A stretch of DNA of 64,000 bases. Source: Deefgea piscis. Lineage in GTDB: Bacteria > Pseudomonadota > Gammaproteobacteria > Burkholderiales > Chitinibacteraceae. Below, in pieces: positions 1 to 7,573 of the stretch; the first letter of the stretch is position 1, and every line of letters begins with the position of its first letter. Under the pieces are notes generated by a model. It was not told the DNA's origin and did no database searches. It saw only the letters and a program-made list of their open reading frames with translations. The position numbers and the translations under genes were made by a program. The stretch covers positions 2,914,001 through 2,978,000 of the forward strand of contig NZ_CP081149.1 of the NCBI RefSeq assembly GCF_019665785.1. Direction: 5' to 3'.

Positions 1-936
1 GCGATGCGCGATGAAGGTTTGATCAACTTTGATGAGCCATTCAAAAACTTGTTTACGCAAGGCATGTTGCTGCGTGATTGTTATTATCGCGAAGAAGCTT
101 CGGGCAAAAAACGCTGGTTCTATCCTGCCGAAGTTGAAGTGCAACACGACGAAAAAGGTCGCCCGATTTCAGCAATTTGCGTCGAAGACGGCCTGCCAGT
201 AGTTATGGGCGGCATCGAAAAAATGTCGAAATCGAAAAACAACGTGGTTGAGCCAAAAGACATTATCGAAAAATTTGGCGCCGATACCGCGCGCCTATTC
301 ACGATGTTTGCTGGCCCACCAGAGCAAAGCGCAGCATGGTCTGACAGCGGCGTAGAAGGCGCGTATCGCTACCTGCGTCGTCTATGGGGGTATAGCGTTA
401 AACATGCTGATGCAATTAAATCAGCAAACAATACCCTTGATGGCGTTGAACTCAGTAAAGCCGACAAAACCTTGCGTTTTGAAATCCACAACACGCTCAA
501 GCAAATCAATAACGACTACGAACGCCTGCAATACAACACCATCGTGTCTGGCGTAATGAAAATGCTCAATGCGCTCGATGCGTATACCGAGAGCAATGCC
601 GCAGTGATGCGCGAATGCTTTGGTATTTTACTACGCGCAATCTACCCTGCTGCGCCGCATATCGCACACACCTTGTGGCTAGACTTAAACTTTGCTGGTG
701 AAATCGCGCATGCCGCATGGCCAGAGCCCGCTCTGGACGCGCTAACGCAAGACGAAATCAAAATGATGGTGCAAGTGAACGGCAAAGTGCGCGGCGAGAT
801 TTTTGTCGCCAAAGACGCTAGCAAAGACGCGATCGAAGCCGCCGCATTGGCCGATGAAGCGGTGCAAAAACACTTGACGGGCACGCCCAAGAAAGTGATT
901 GTGGTGCCAAATAAATTGGTCAGTATTGTGATCTAA
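1..936 (+). CDS. leuS: Leucyl-tRNA synthetase, C-terminal part (cut by window edge)
   Basis: Charges tRNA-Leu with leucine in the cytoplasm. The reading frame is already open at base 1, so the N-terminal catalytic half lies outside the window and the internal Met codon at position 4 is not the start. The class I signature KMSKS is visible about 75 residues in (GGIEKMSKSKNNVVEP), followed by the helical anticodon-binding domain and a C-terminal domain with the typical VQVNGKVRGEI motif near the end. About 311 of the usual 860-880 residues are present. The next gene, lptE, follows on the same strand after about 310 bases, an order common in proteobacteria. Identification is very secure. Confidence 0.97.
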   Translation, partial: AMRDEGLINFDEPFKNLFTQGMLLRDCYYREEASGKKRWFYPAEVEVQHDEKGRPISAICVEDGLPVVMGGIEKMSKSKNNVVEPKDIIEKFGADTARLFTMFAGPPEQSAAWSDSGVEGAYRYLRRLWGYSVKHADAIKSANNTLDGVELSKADKTLRFEIHNTLKQINNDYERLQYNTIVSGVMKMLNALDAYTESNAAVMRECFGILLRAIYPAAPHIAHTLWLDLNFAGEIAHAAWPEPALDALTQDEIKMMVQVNGKVRGEIFVAKDASKDAIEAAALADEAVQKHLTGTPKKVIVVPNKLVSIVI

Positions 937-965
937 CACGGCACGTTAGCATTTAGCGAGTCAGG

Positions 966-1006
966 CGTTTGACCTTGCCATTGATCGAATACGGCAAGGT
1001 CAAACG
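966..1006. repeat. Perfect 14-bp inverted repeat between leuS and lptE
   Basis: Arms 966-979 and 993-1006 are perfect reverse complements around a 13-base loop, 30 bases after the leuS stop. There is no T-run after either arm, so it is not a classical intrinsic terminator. It could be an mRNA-stabilising 3' hairpin, an attenuator or a protein site. The rest of the 937-1245 gap shows no gene I can support. Confidence 0.6.
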
Positions 1007-1245
1007 TAGCAGTACATTTGGCAAACCATCACGGACCAGACCGCTCGATTTCGCTGAGTTGGGTGGCGAATCCGCGGGCATAATAAGCAGCCGAAAGCAC
1101 CGATACGCTAGACGTATCCAATCGACTGAACCGATGTGTGAACCAGCCCGTAAAAAACTGGTCCACACCCGTCAATTCACCGACTCAATGCCCGCAGCCC
1201 ATATCAAGCCGCTGGCGTTAAGCCGCAATTATTTTGGAGTACAGC

Positions 1246-1800
1246 ATGCCCTTACGTTTGAAAACCCTCGTCCTTCTTGGGCTCTGCCTTAGCCTAATGG
1301 GCTGCGGCTTTCATTTACGCGGGCAAGGGCCGGCTTCGCAACTGAACTTTAAAACCATACAAGTCAGCGGTGGCGGCAGCGCCGCGCAAGAGCTACGCAA
1401 AGCCATCATCGTGCAAGACAACGTTAAATTAGTGACCAGTGACGCGCAAGTAGCGGTCAATATCGTTAACGAAAGTAGCGACAAACAAATTTTAAGCGTG
1501 AATAGCAAGGGCCAAGTGGTGCAATACCGCGTGTTTTACCGCGTTCGCTTTACCGCTACGCTCAACAAACAGCCATTAATTGAAGACGGCAATATCTCGC
1601 TGAGCCGCACCTTGCAGTGGGATGAAGACAATATTCTCGCCAATGAATTTGAAGAAGGTAAGTTGATTACCGAAATGCAGCGTGATTCTTCGCAGCAAAT
1701 CATTCGCCGTATTAATGCCGCAGCCAAAAAGACCAGTAACGCTTCGGTAACAGCATCAGCGGCTTCAGTAACGTCAGCGATTGCGCCTACACAACCATAA
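1246..1800 (+). CDS. lptE: LPS-assembly outer-membrane lipoprotein LptE
   Basis: LptE plugs the LptD barrel and helps deliver LPS to the outer leaflet. The protein opens with a lipoprotein signal peptide, MPLRLKTLVLLGLCLSLMGC, with lipobox LMGC and the acylated Cys at about residue 20. It is followed by GFHLRGQG, the typical start of mature LptE. At 184 residues it matches the family. I chose the ATG at 1246 because a GGAG box lies six bases upstream; a TTG at 1234 in the same frame overlaps that ribosome-binding site. The last base of its stop codon is the first base of the holA ATG, so the two are likely translationally coupled. Confidence 0.93.
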   Translation: MPLRLKTLVLLGLCLSLMGCGFHLRGQGPASQLNFKTIQVSGGGSAAQELRKAIIVQDNVKLVTSDAQVAVNIVNESSDKQILSVNSKGQVVQYRVFYRVRFTATLNKQPLIEDGNISLSRTLQWDEDNILANEFEEGKLITEMQRDSSQQIIRRINAAAKKTSNASVTASAASVTSAIAPTQP

Positions 1801-2822
1801 TGCGTAGCGAAGACTTAGCCGCCGCAGCCAAACGCAAACTCGCCCCGCTGTATATTATTCATGGTGATGAAGCGCTATTGAGCCTAGAAGCGGTGCAAAC
1901 GCTCAGAGACATCGCGCGGCAGCAAGGCTATAGCGAGCGCGAAGTACTTACCGTGGAAAATGCGGCGCAATTTCAATGGGAGCAGCTGATTTCTGCTGGG
2001 CAATCGCTGTCTTTATTTGCTGAGTTGCGGATTTTAGAATTACGTATTCCCAATGGCAAACCCGGCACCGAAGGGGGTAAAGCGCTAGAAGCCTTTGCCA
2101 GCAAGCTACCCAACGATACACTCACTATTATTACCCTGCCTCGGCTCGACAAAACCGCGCTCAATAGCAAATGGATGTCGGCGCTGGCCAAAGCCGGTGA
2201 AGTCATCGAAGCCAAGCTCATCGAGCGCAGCGCCTTACCGCAATGGATTAGCAAACGCCTTGCCGCCCAACAACAAAGCCTCAGCCCCGAAGCGATGGCG
2301 TGGTTGGTTGATCGGGTTGAAGGCAATTTATTAGCTGCATTGCAAGAAATCCAAAAACTCGCGCTACTGCACCCGGCGGGCCTATTAACGCTGGACGATC
2401 TGACGGCGGCGGTGGCCAATGTGGCGCGCTACGATGTGTTTCAATTGGGTGAAGCACTGCTGGTGGGTGACGCCGAGCGCATTGTGCATATGCTGAGCGG
2501 GCTCAAAGCCGAGGGCGAATCGGCAGTACTGGTCCTATGGGCGCTCACCGAAGAAACGCGCAATCTCTATCGTTTTGCCCAAGGCCGAGCGCGCAATATA
2601 CCCACCGCCCAACTGATCAAAGATTTACGCCTGTGGGGCAATAAACAAAAACTCATCGAGGCCGCCGCCGCCCGCGTCAACCGCCGGCAACTGACCAATG
2701 CACTACAACAAGCCGCGCGCATCGACAGCTTAATTAAAGGCATTGGCGAAGGTGAAGTTTGGCATGAGCTAACCGCAATGGCGCTAAGTTTAAGCAGGGC
2801 GAACAATGCGAATCACCGCTAA
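1800..2822 (+). CDS. holA: DNA polymerase III subunit delta
   Basis: Delta is the clamp-loader wrench that opens the beta sliding clamp during replication. The 340-residue length fits HolA. The N-terminal region APLYIIHGDEALLSLEAVQ is the usual opening of the AAA-like domain, and residues from about 215 (YDVFQLGEALLVGD) match the helical lid and collar region. The start overlaps the lptE stop by one base. The 3' end overlaps the next small gene by 17 bases, so the following nucleotidyltransferase gene is embedded in the same transcript. Confidence 0.94.
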   Translation: MRSEDLAAAAKRKLAPLYIIHGDEALLSLEAVQTLRDIARQQGYSEREVLTVENAAQFQWEQLISAGQSLSLFAELRILELRIPNGKPGTEGGKALEAFASKLPNDTLTIITLPRLDKTALNSKWMSALAKAGEVIEAKLIERSALPQWISKRLAAQQQSLSPEAMAWLVDRVEGNLLAALQEIQKLALLHPAGLLTLDDLTAAVANVARYDVFQLGEALLVGDAERIVHMLSGLKAEGESAVLVLWALTEETRNLYRFAQGRARNIPTAQLIKDLRLWGNKQKLIEAAAARVNRRQLTNALQQAARIDSLIKGIGEGEVWHELTAMALSLSRANNANHR

Positions 2823-3114
2823 GCAACACAGCGCCATCCAAAAAGCCGCTCAACAACACTTTGGCCCTAGCGCCACAGTCTGGCTATTTGGTAGCAGAGT
2901 CAACGATGCCGCCAAAGGCGGTGATTACGATTTGCTCATTGAAGCCGATTTAAACGCGGCGCAATTAATCCAAGCCAAATTAGCATTTTTGGTGCAACTG
3001 CACAGCCAGCCTTGCCTTGAAGATGAAAAAATAGACGTGGTACTCAGTAGCCCACAACTCACACAAGCCCCCGCCATCGTTGCGGTGGCCAAGCGAGAAG
3101 GAGTGATCTTATGA
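2806..3114 (+). CDS. MntA-like minimal nucleotidyltransferase (putative antitoxin)
   Basis: A 102-residue nucleotidyltransferase of the MNT fold. The signature GSRVNDAAKGGDYDLLIE (about residues 29-46) gives the GS-Xn-DxD metal and nucleotide motif, and a third acidic residue is seen in EDEKIDVVLSS. In known MntA-HepT pairs the MNT protein AMPylates and silences the HEPN toxin. It overlaps holA by 17 bases upstream and the HEPN gene by 4 bases downstream, so the pair is tightly coupled. The family assignment is firm. The antitoxin role is inferred from the partner and the motif; a housekeeping nucleotidyltransferase role cannot be excluded. Confidence 0.8.
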   Translation: MRITAKQHSAIQKAAQQHFGPSATVWLFGSRVNDAAKGGDYDLLIEADLNAAQLIQAKLAFLVQLHSQPCLEDEKIDVVLSSPQLTQAPAIVAVAKREGVIL

Positions 3115-3578
3115 ACCCACTTAAACTGCGCAGCATCTTTCAAAGCTGCCAACTGCATGCCAGCACCATGCAAAATGCGCTCATGCAGCTAGATCAGTTT
3201 GATCACCCCGATTGGGGTAATCTGACGATGGAGCAACGCCAAATACTGGATCAGCTGGCGTATCGCTTTGGTAAATTACAAGACACATTAGGCATGCTAC
3301 TGCTCCCCGCAATCTGTGACTTAGCTGGCGAAGCTTTTCCGCCCAATACGCCATTCGCCGAAAAGCTACAAAGATTAGAGCGTCTGACCGTCATTCCTAG
3401 CGTCAACGAATGGAAAACACTGCGTGAAACCCGCAATACACTTGCCCATGAATATCCTGATGATCCGCAACTGAGTGCCCAATTGATTCAACAGTTTCTA
3501 ACGGGAACACAGCATTTATTAAGTATCTGGCAGCACATCGCTACGCACCCACTGAGCCAGTCTTTGAGACCACTATGA
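3111..3578 (+). CDS. HepT-like HEPN-domain protein (putative RNase toxin)
   Basis: A 155-residue mostly helical protein with the HEPN catalytic signature R-x4-H-x-Y at about residues 110-117 (RNTLAHEY). In HEPN RNases this forms the active site of the dimer, and in HepT the Tyr is the residue AMPylated by MntA. The upstream gene is a MNT nucleotidyltransferase overlapping by 4 bases (ATGA), the usual architecture of the type VII HepT-MntA system. The downstream rng start also overlaps its stop by 4 bases. It is unusual to find such a pair inside a housekeeping run (holA-rng). Toxic activity is inferred, not shown. Confidence 0.75.
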   Translation: MNPLKLRSIFQSCQLHASTMQNALMQLDQFDHPDWGNLTMEQRQILDQLAYRFGKLQDTLGMLLLPAICDLAGEAFPPNTPFAEKLQRLERLTVIPSVNEWKTLRETRNTLAHEYPDDPQLSAQLIQQFLTGTQHLLSIWQHIATHPLSQSLRPL

Positions 3579-5026
3579 AAGAACAAATCCTCGTCAATAT
3601 CACCCCGCAAGAAACCCGCGTCGCTAGCATTGATGAAGGTGTAGTTCACGACATTCATATCGAACGCGCCGCGCATCGCGGCTTGGTCGGTAATATTTAT
3701 TTGGGCATGGTCAAGCGGGTATTGCCCGGCATGCAAAGCGCCTTTATCGAAATCGGCCTTGAGCGCGCCGCGTTTTTGCACATTGCCGACGTCATCGAGC
3801 AGCGGCAAAACCCCAGCGAAGTGCAGCGCATCGAGCGGCTGATCCATGAAGGCCAAGCCATTATGGTGCAAGTGGTTAAAGACCCCATCGGCAGCAAAGG
3901 CGCACGGCTCTCAACACAAATCAGCATTGCTGGCCGGTTTTTAGTGTTTTTACCGCAAGACACCCACATTGGCATTTCACAACGCATCGGCAACGACCAA
4001 GAACGTGATCGTTTGCGGGATCGGATGGAAAGCCTATTGCCTGATAATCATCGCGGCTACATTATTCGCACCAGCGCCGATCATGCCTCAGACGACGAGC
4101 TGCGCGCCGATATTGAATACCTCAGCTTGATTTGGGCCGACATCAAAAAAAATTCAATCACCCTGCCGGCCCGCTCGCTGTTATTTCAAGATTTATCGCT
4201 GCAATTGCGCGCGCTGCGCGATATGGTCACCACCGAAACCGATAGCGTTTGGGTCGATAGCCGCGAAAACTTCGCCAAAATGACTGAATTTGCCGGCCGC
4301 TTTGTGTCCGACGTATTACCACGCATTCAACTGTATTCGGGCGATCGCCCCTTGTTCGAGCTGCATGGCGTCGAAGCCGAAATCGAGCGCGCCATGAGCC
4401 GCCGCGTCAATCTCAAATTTGGCGGCTACCTCATCATCGATCAAACCGAAGCCATGACGACCGTCGACGTCAACACCGGCGGCTTTGTCGGCACCCGCTC
4501 ATTTGACGATACCATTTTCAAAACCAATCTTGAAGCCACGCAAGTCATCGCTCGCCAGCTGCGGCTCAGGAATTTAGGTGGGATTATCATCGTTGATTTT
4601 ATCGACATGGATAATGAAGAACACAAAACCGCAGTGCTGAGCGAACTGAATAAAGCGCTAGAAAAAGATCGCACCAAAATCACCGTCTCCAATTTCACCA
4701 GCCTCGGCTTAGTGGAAATCACCCGCAAACGCACCCGCGAATCGCTGGCCCACGTGCTGTGCGAGCCCTGCCCGACCTGCCAAGGGCGCGGCGAAATCAA
4801 AACCGCCCAAACCATTTGCTACGAAATTTTGCGCGAAATTTTGCGCGAAGCCCGGCAATTTAACGCCAAAGAATACCGCATCCTCGCCGCGCAATCGGTG
4901 GTCGATATGTTTCTTGACGAAGAATCGGCCAACCTCGCGCAACTGGCCGACTTCATCAAAAAACCGATTTATCTGCAGGTTGAAACGGCGTATACGCAAG
5001 AGCAATTTGATGTGGTGCTGGTGTAG
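3575..5026 (+). CDS. rng: Ribonuclease G
   Basis: Endoribonuclease of the RNase E/G family that matures the 16S rRNA 5' end and degrades mRNAs. The 483-residue length fits RNase G. It has an N-terminal S1 domain (VGNIYLGMVKRVLPGMQSAF at about residues 38-57) and catalytic metal-binding aspartates in TTVDVNTGG (about 297) and IIVDFIDMDN (about 340). The zinc-link Cys pair CEPCPTC lies at about residue 396. There is no long C-terminal degradosome scaffold as in RNase E. It starts 4 bases inside the HEPN gene. Confidence 0.95.
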   Translation: MKEQILVNITPQETRVASIDEGVVHDIHIERAAHRGLVGNIYLGMVKRVLPGMQSAFIEIGLERAAFLHIADVIEQRQNPSEVQRIERLIHEGQAIMVQVVKDPIGSKGARLSTQISIAGRFLVFLPQDTHIGISQRIGNDQERDRLRDRMESLLPDNHRGYIIRTSADHASDDELRADIEYLSLIWADIKKNSITLPARSLLFQDLSLQLRALRDMVTTETDSVWVDSRENFAKMTEFAGRFVSDVLPRIQLYSGDRPLFELHGVEAEIERAMSRRVNLKFGGYLIIDQTEAMTTVDVNTGGFVGTRSFDDTIFKTNLEATQVIARQLRLRNLGGIIIVDFIDMDNEEHKTAVLSELNKALEKDRTKITVSNFTSLGLVEITRKRTRESLAHVLCEPCPTCQGRGEIKTAQTICYEILREILREARQFNAKEYRILAAQSVVDMFLDEESANLAQLADFIKKPIYLQVETAYTQEQFDVVLV

Positions 5027-5099
5027 GGTATTCGTATCTAGCTTTTAATTAACAATGGCTAGAGCTACATACCTAACCAGTAGCTAATCAACTACTTCC

Positions 5100-5147
5100 G
5101 TAGGGTCGCCTTCAGGCGACGAACAAGTCGGCTAAAGCCGACCCTAC
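5100..5147. repeat. Double-hairpin intergenic repeat after rng
   Basis: A 48-base element. The outer arms GTAGGG (5100-5105) and CCCTAC (5142-5147) enclose two short hairpins: GTCGCC/GGCGAC with loop TTCA at 5105-5120, and GTCGGC/GCCGAC with loop TAAA at 5127-5142. A related pair of hairpins occurs at 35429-35490, so it looks like a dispersed repetitive extragenic element. Confidence 0.6.
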
Positions 5148-5173
5148 AAGACGCCGCTTAGCATGACCAACGA

Positions 5174-5242
5174 CTATGTAAATTCATGCAAATGATCGCG
5201 CACCGCTTGGTCGGGTTCAAAGCCAGACACGTAGCACTGTAG
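5174..5242 (-). pseudogene. Remnant of a second WbpM/PglF-like dehydratase gene (C-terminus only)
   Basis: Read on the minus strand, 5242-5189 encodes LQCYVSGFEPDQAVRDHL. It is nearly the same as the C-terminus of the dehydratase at 18849 (LQRCVSGFKPDRAVRDHL). The DNA matches 18861-18914 at about 43 of 54 positions, and several differences fall in third codon positions. That suggests descent from a coding paralogue rather than a random repeat. It is followed by three to four residues and a stop. No other part of such a gene remains here, and upstream in the same frame is REP-like sequence. Confidence 0.6.
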
Positions 5243-5243
5243 C

Positions 5244-5268
5244 TCCGATAGAGCAAAGCGAAATCGGA
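5244..5268. repeat. REP-like imperfect palindrome
   Basis: TCCGATAGAGC...GAAATCGGA is a degenerate version of the palindrome found twice at 7250-7273 and 7404-7427. It abuts the dehydratase remnant. Confidence 0.45.
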
Positions 5269-5321
5269 AGGATGGGCACATGCGTATGATTACGCTAAGC
5301 GTACCTACTGTACCCACAAAC

Positions 5322-5347
5322 AAAAAGCGACCCGAAGGTCGCTTTTT
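5322..5347 (-). terminator. Intrinsic terminator of the surface-protein gene
   Basis: An 11-bp stem (5322-5332 with 5337-5347). Its loop reads TTCG on the minus strand, and the stem ends in a T-run. It lies 21 bases after the stop of the gene at 5368. Confidence 0.85.
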
Positions 5348-5367
5348 CAATCTCAACAATTCAACAA

Positions 5368-6753
5368 TTAGTTAGCAACAGATTTTTCTACTGGGGCCAA
5401 ATTGATGACTTGACCAGTCGATGAATTCACTGCCAATGGTTGTACCAGCAATGAAGCCGTGCCGGCAGTAAAGGTCAATGCGCCATAGCCAGGTTTCACA
5501 TTCGCTGCGCCAACTGCTGCTTTAATATCAGCTGGGCTGTATTGCACATGGGCACCTGCTTTGAGTACGGCACCAGCTTTCAACGCACCTGCTGCAGTTG
5601 CAACACCGTCTGGACCACGGTAGCTCACTTGAATCACAGAATCAGTCGTGCCAGTATTTTGAACGCGAGTATACGTTGAATACGGATCTGTCGCTCCCGA
5701 TGATTCATAATACGAACCCATCGTTACTGACGCGCCATTTTCATTCAATTTATACAAGTCAGCTGTTTTCGTTGCTGCAACTTGGCTATTGCCTGCTGTA
5801 CCAACAGCAGCAATAGTACTTGTCACAGCTGGCGTTGATGCAGCGATCACAGCAAGTGGTGATTTATTAAACTTGGCGCACAAGAATGGTGTTACAAATG
5901 GGGTTGTACCTGCTGCAACCAATGGCACACTCCACAGCGTTTTATCCGTTGCATCTTGCACCAAGGCCGTTGCTACAGTCGCACAAGTATTCGCAGCAGC
6001 AGTAAATACTTCACTTGCTGAGCTTAGTGATGCACCTTTAACCGAAACAGTCAAAGCACCGTATTTAGTATTCACAGCGGCAGCAGCGGTATCTGGAGCC
6101 AAAAGGCCACCATCAACAATTGAAAGCTGACCAAGCGCTAAAAGCGGTGCTGTCGCAGTACCACCTGTCGTTAATACCGTTCCTGCTGTTCCGGCGCTTG
6201 TCACATCAATTTTGGCCGTTTGCGTCGTTGGTGTAACAGTTGTTGTCACATTGTCTGCGATAGAAAGTAAAGCCGTCGCAGGGCCTGAATCAAGAATTGA
6301 TGTGCCCGCAGCATTGGTCACTTGCCAAGTCACATTGACTGAAGAGCCAGCTTTCAGGCCTTTAATTGCACCACCCCCTAAAACTAACCCAGTTAATGCA
6401 TCACCAATGGTCGCAACTTTAAACTGAAGTGTTTTAGGATTGCTAATCAAGACGCCATTATTATCAAAGGTGCCACCAGTGCCAACTTTAAGTAACGTTG
6501 ATGTCGCAGGAACAACCCATTCGCCCTCACTGATTGTAATATTAATTAAAGAACCTACTGGCAACGCTTGTAAACCAGCAGCTGTGGCCAAAGTAAATGT
6601 AGAAGCACCAGCTTTCAACGTGGTATTAGTAGCTGTACCAGAATAAAACTCAGAGGCATATTTAGTTGTTTCTACTGAAGAAGTACCCGCATTCGCAGTA
6701 ACAGCAACAAAAGCGGTGGCGAAAGCAGCAGCAAGCATTAAATTACGTTTCAT
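5368..6753 (-). CDS. Secreted Ala/Thr/Val-rich surface protein (S-layer-like, unassigned)
   Basis: A 461-residue protein with a clear Sec signal peptide, MKRNLMLAAAFATAFVAVTANA, cleaved near residue 22. The mature part is very rich in Ala, Thr, Gly, Val and Ser, nearly free of Cys, and looks beta-rich. It has no transmembrane anchor, no lipobox and no LPxTG. I start at 6753 because AGGG lies nine bases upstream; in-frame codons up to 6798 exist, but the ATG at 6762 sits on the ribosome-binding site. The composition, the very AT-rich upstream region and the strong terminator suit an abundant S-layer or cell-surface protein such as the VapA type. I do not recognise a specific family. Confidence 0.6.
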   Translation of the reverse strand: MKRNLMLAAAFATAFVAVTANAGTSSVETTKYASEFYSGTATNTTLKAGASTFTLATAAGLQALPVGSLINITISEGEWVVPATSTLLKVGTGGTFDNNGVLISNPKTLQFKVATIGDALTGLVLGGGAIKGLKAGSSVNVTWQVTNAAGTSILDSGPATALLSIADNVTTTVTPTTQTAKIDVTSAGTAGTVLTTGGTATAPLLALGQLSIVDGGLLAPDTAAAAVNTKYGALTVSVKGASLSSASEVFTAAANTCATVATALVQDATDKTLWSVPLVAAGTTPFVTPFLCAKFNKSPLAVIAASTPAVTSTIAAVGTAGNSQVAATKTADLYKLNENGASVTMGSYYESSGATDPYSTYTRVQNTGTTDSVIQVSYRGPDGVATAAGALKAGAVLKAGAHVQYSPADIKAAVGAANVKPGYGALTFTAGTASLLVQPLAVNSSTGQVINLAPVEKSVAN

Positions 6754-7249
6754 TTTTGACATCCCTATAGAAAATAAAAAGTTTTTACTTCGCTTCAACT
6801 ACAACAAGCTCGCCAACATGGCTAAGCCCGGATTAATTCAACACAAGCAAATACAAGGTAATTTACAAGAAAGCAATCAACCCAAATATTTACAATCCAA
6901 ACCACATATCCACCTTAATACTTTCTCCAAAAATATCAAATAATTTCACAACCTTTCATCAAACTATTCAAAAAACAATAAAACTGACAAAAATAAGAAA
7001 ACAAGGCACAAATAACATGCATTATGACGTATGGTTATTTGCTCTTTAGAAGTCATCAAAAAAACCACAAACTGCTGATTTAACAGCATTTCTTACAATT
7101 TAAAACGGCTAAAAACAGCACTTTTTCTGACTTTTTAAATTTATGCGAACTGAATTTAAAATTGCTGCACCTGCACATTTACAACAAGATTCACCGCTTG
7201 AATTACTGACAAATCGTACTGGCTGCTGATAGGTCCGTAGCTCCGTAGC
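6754..7249. promoter_or_regulatory. AT-rich upstream region of the surface-protein gene
   Basis: About 500 bases without a gene. Roughly 6780-7150 is strikingly AT-rich with A- and T-tracts, unlike the flanks. It probably holds the promoter and a long 5' leader of the gene at 6753. I cannot fix a -35/-10 pair with confidence. Confidence 0.4.
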
Positions 7250-7427
7250 TCCGATTAGCGCAGCGTAATCGGAGGCTTTAGCCGCGAATCACCAGCGCAA
7301 TAGCATCACCCACCGCAGCGGCGTCATGGCAAAAAATTCACCCAACATCGCCAATCACCTGCGTCATGACCAACAATCACCCACATACCGCCGCCCTCAT
7401 GCGTCCGATTACGCTGCGCTAATCGGA
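7250..7427. repeat. Pair of identical 24-base palindromic repeats in inverted orientation
   Basis: Positions 7250-7273 and 7404-7427 are exact reverse complements of each other. Each is itself an imperfect palindrome (TCCGATTA / TAATCGGA arms around GCGCAGCG). The layout resembles REP/BIME-type intergenic repeats. The 130 bases between them show no gene. Confidence 0.6.
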
Positions 7428-7480
7428 CCTACACCACTCCACCTCTACCCACCGCATCACCCACCACATCAACAGGCATA

Positions 7481-7513
7481 AAAAAAGCGATTGATTCGTT
7501 AAAATCAATCGCT
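7481..7513 (-). terminator. Intrinsic terminator of the gsp operon
   Basis: An 11-bp perfect stem (7486-7496 with 7503-7513) and a six-base loop. On the minus strand it is followed by a run of Ts (7481-7485). It lies 60 bases after the gspD stop. Confidence 0.85.
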
Positions 7514-7573
7514 GGTAAAAAGATGTAGCGCAGCAATGGCGCTAATCCATCGCTGCCAATCGTGGATTGGCGG

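Noticed and set aside
969..1292. A 107-codon plus-strand frame between leuS and lptE
   Set aside because: It starts inside the inverted repeat, has no ribosome-binding site, runs into lptE in another frame and resembles no protein family.
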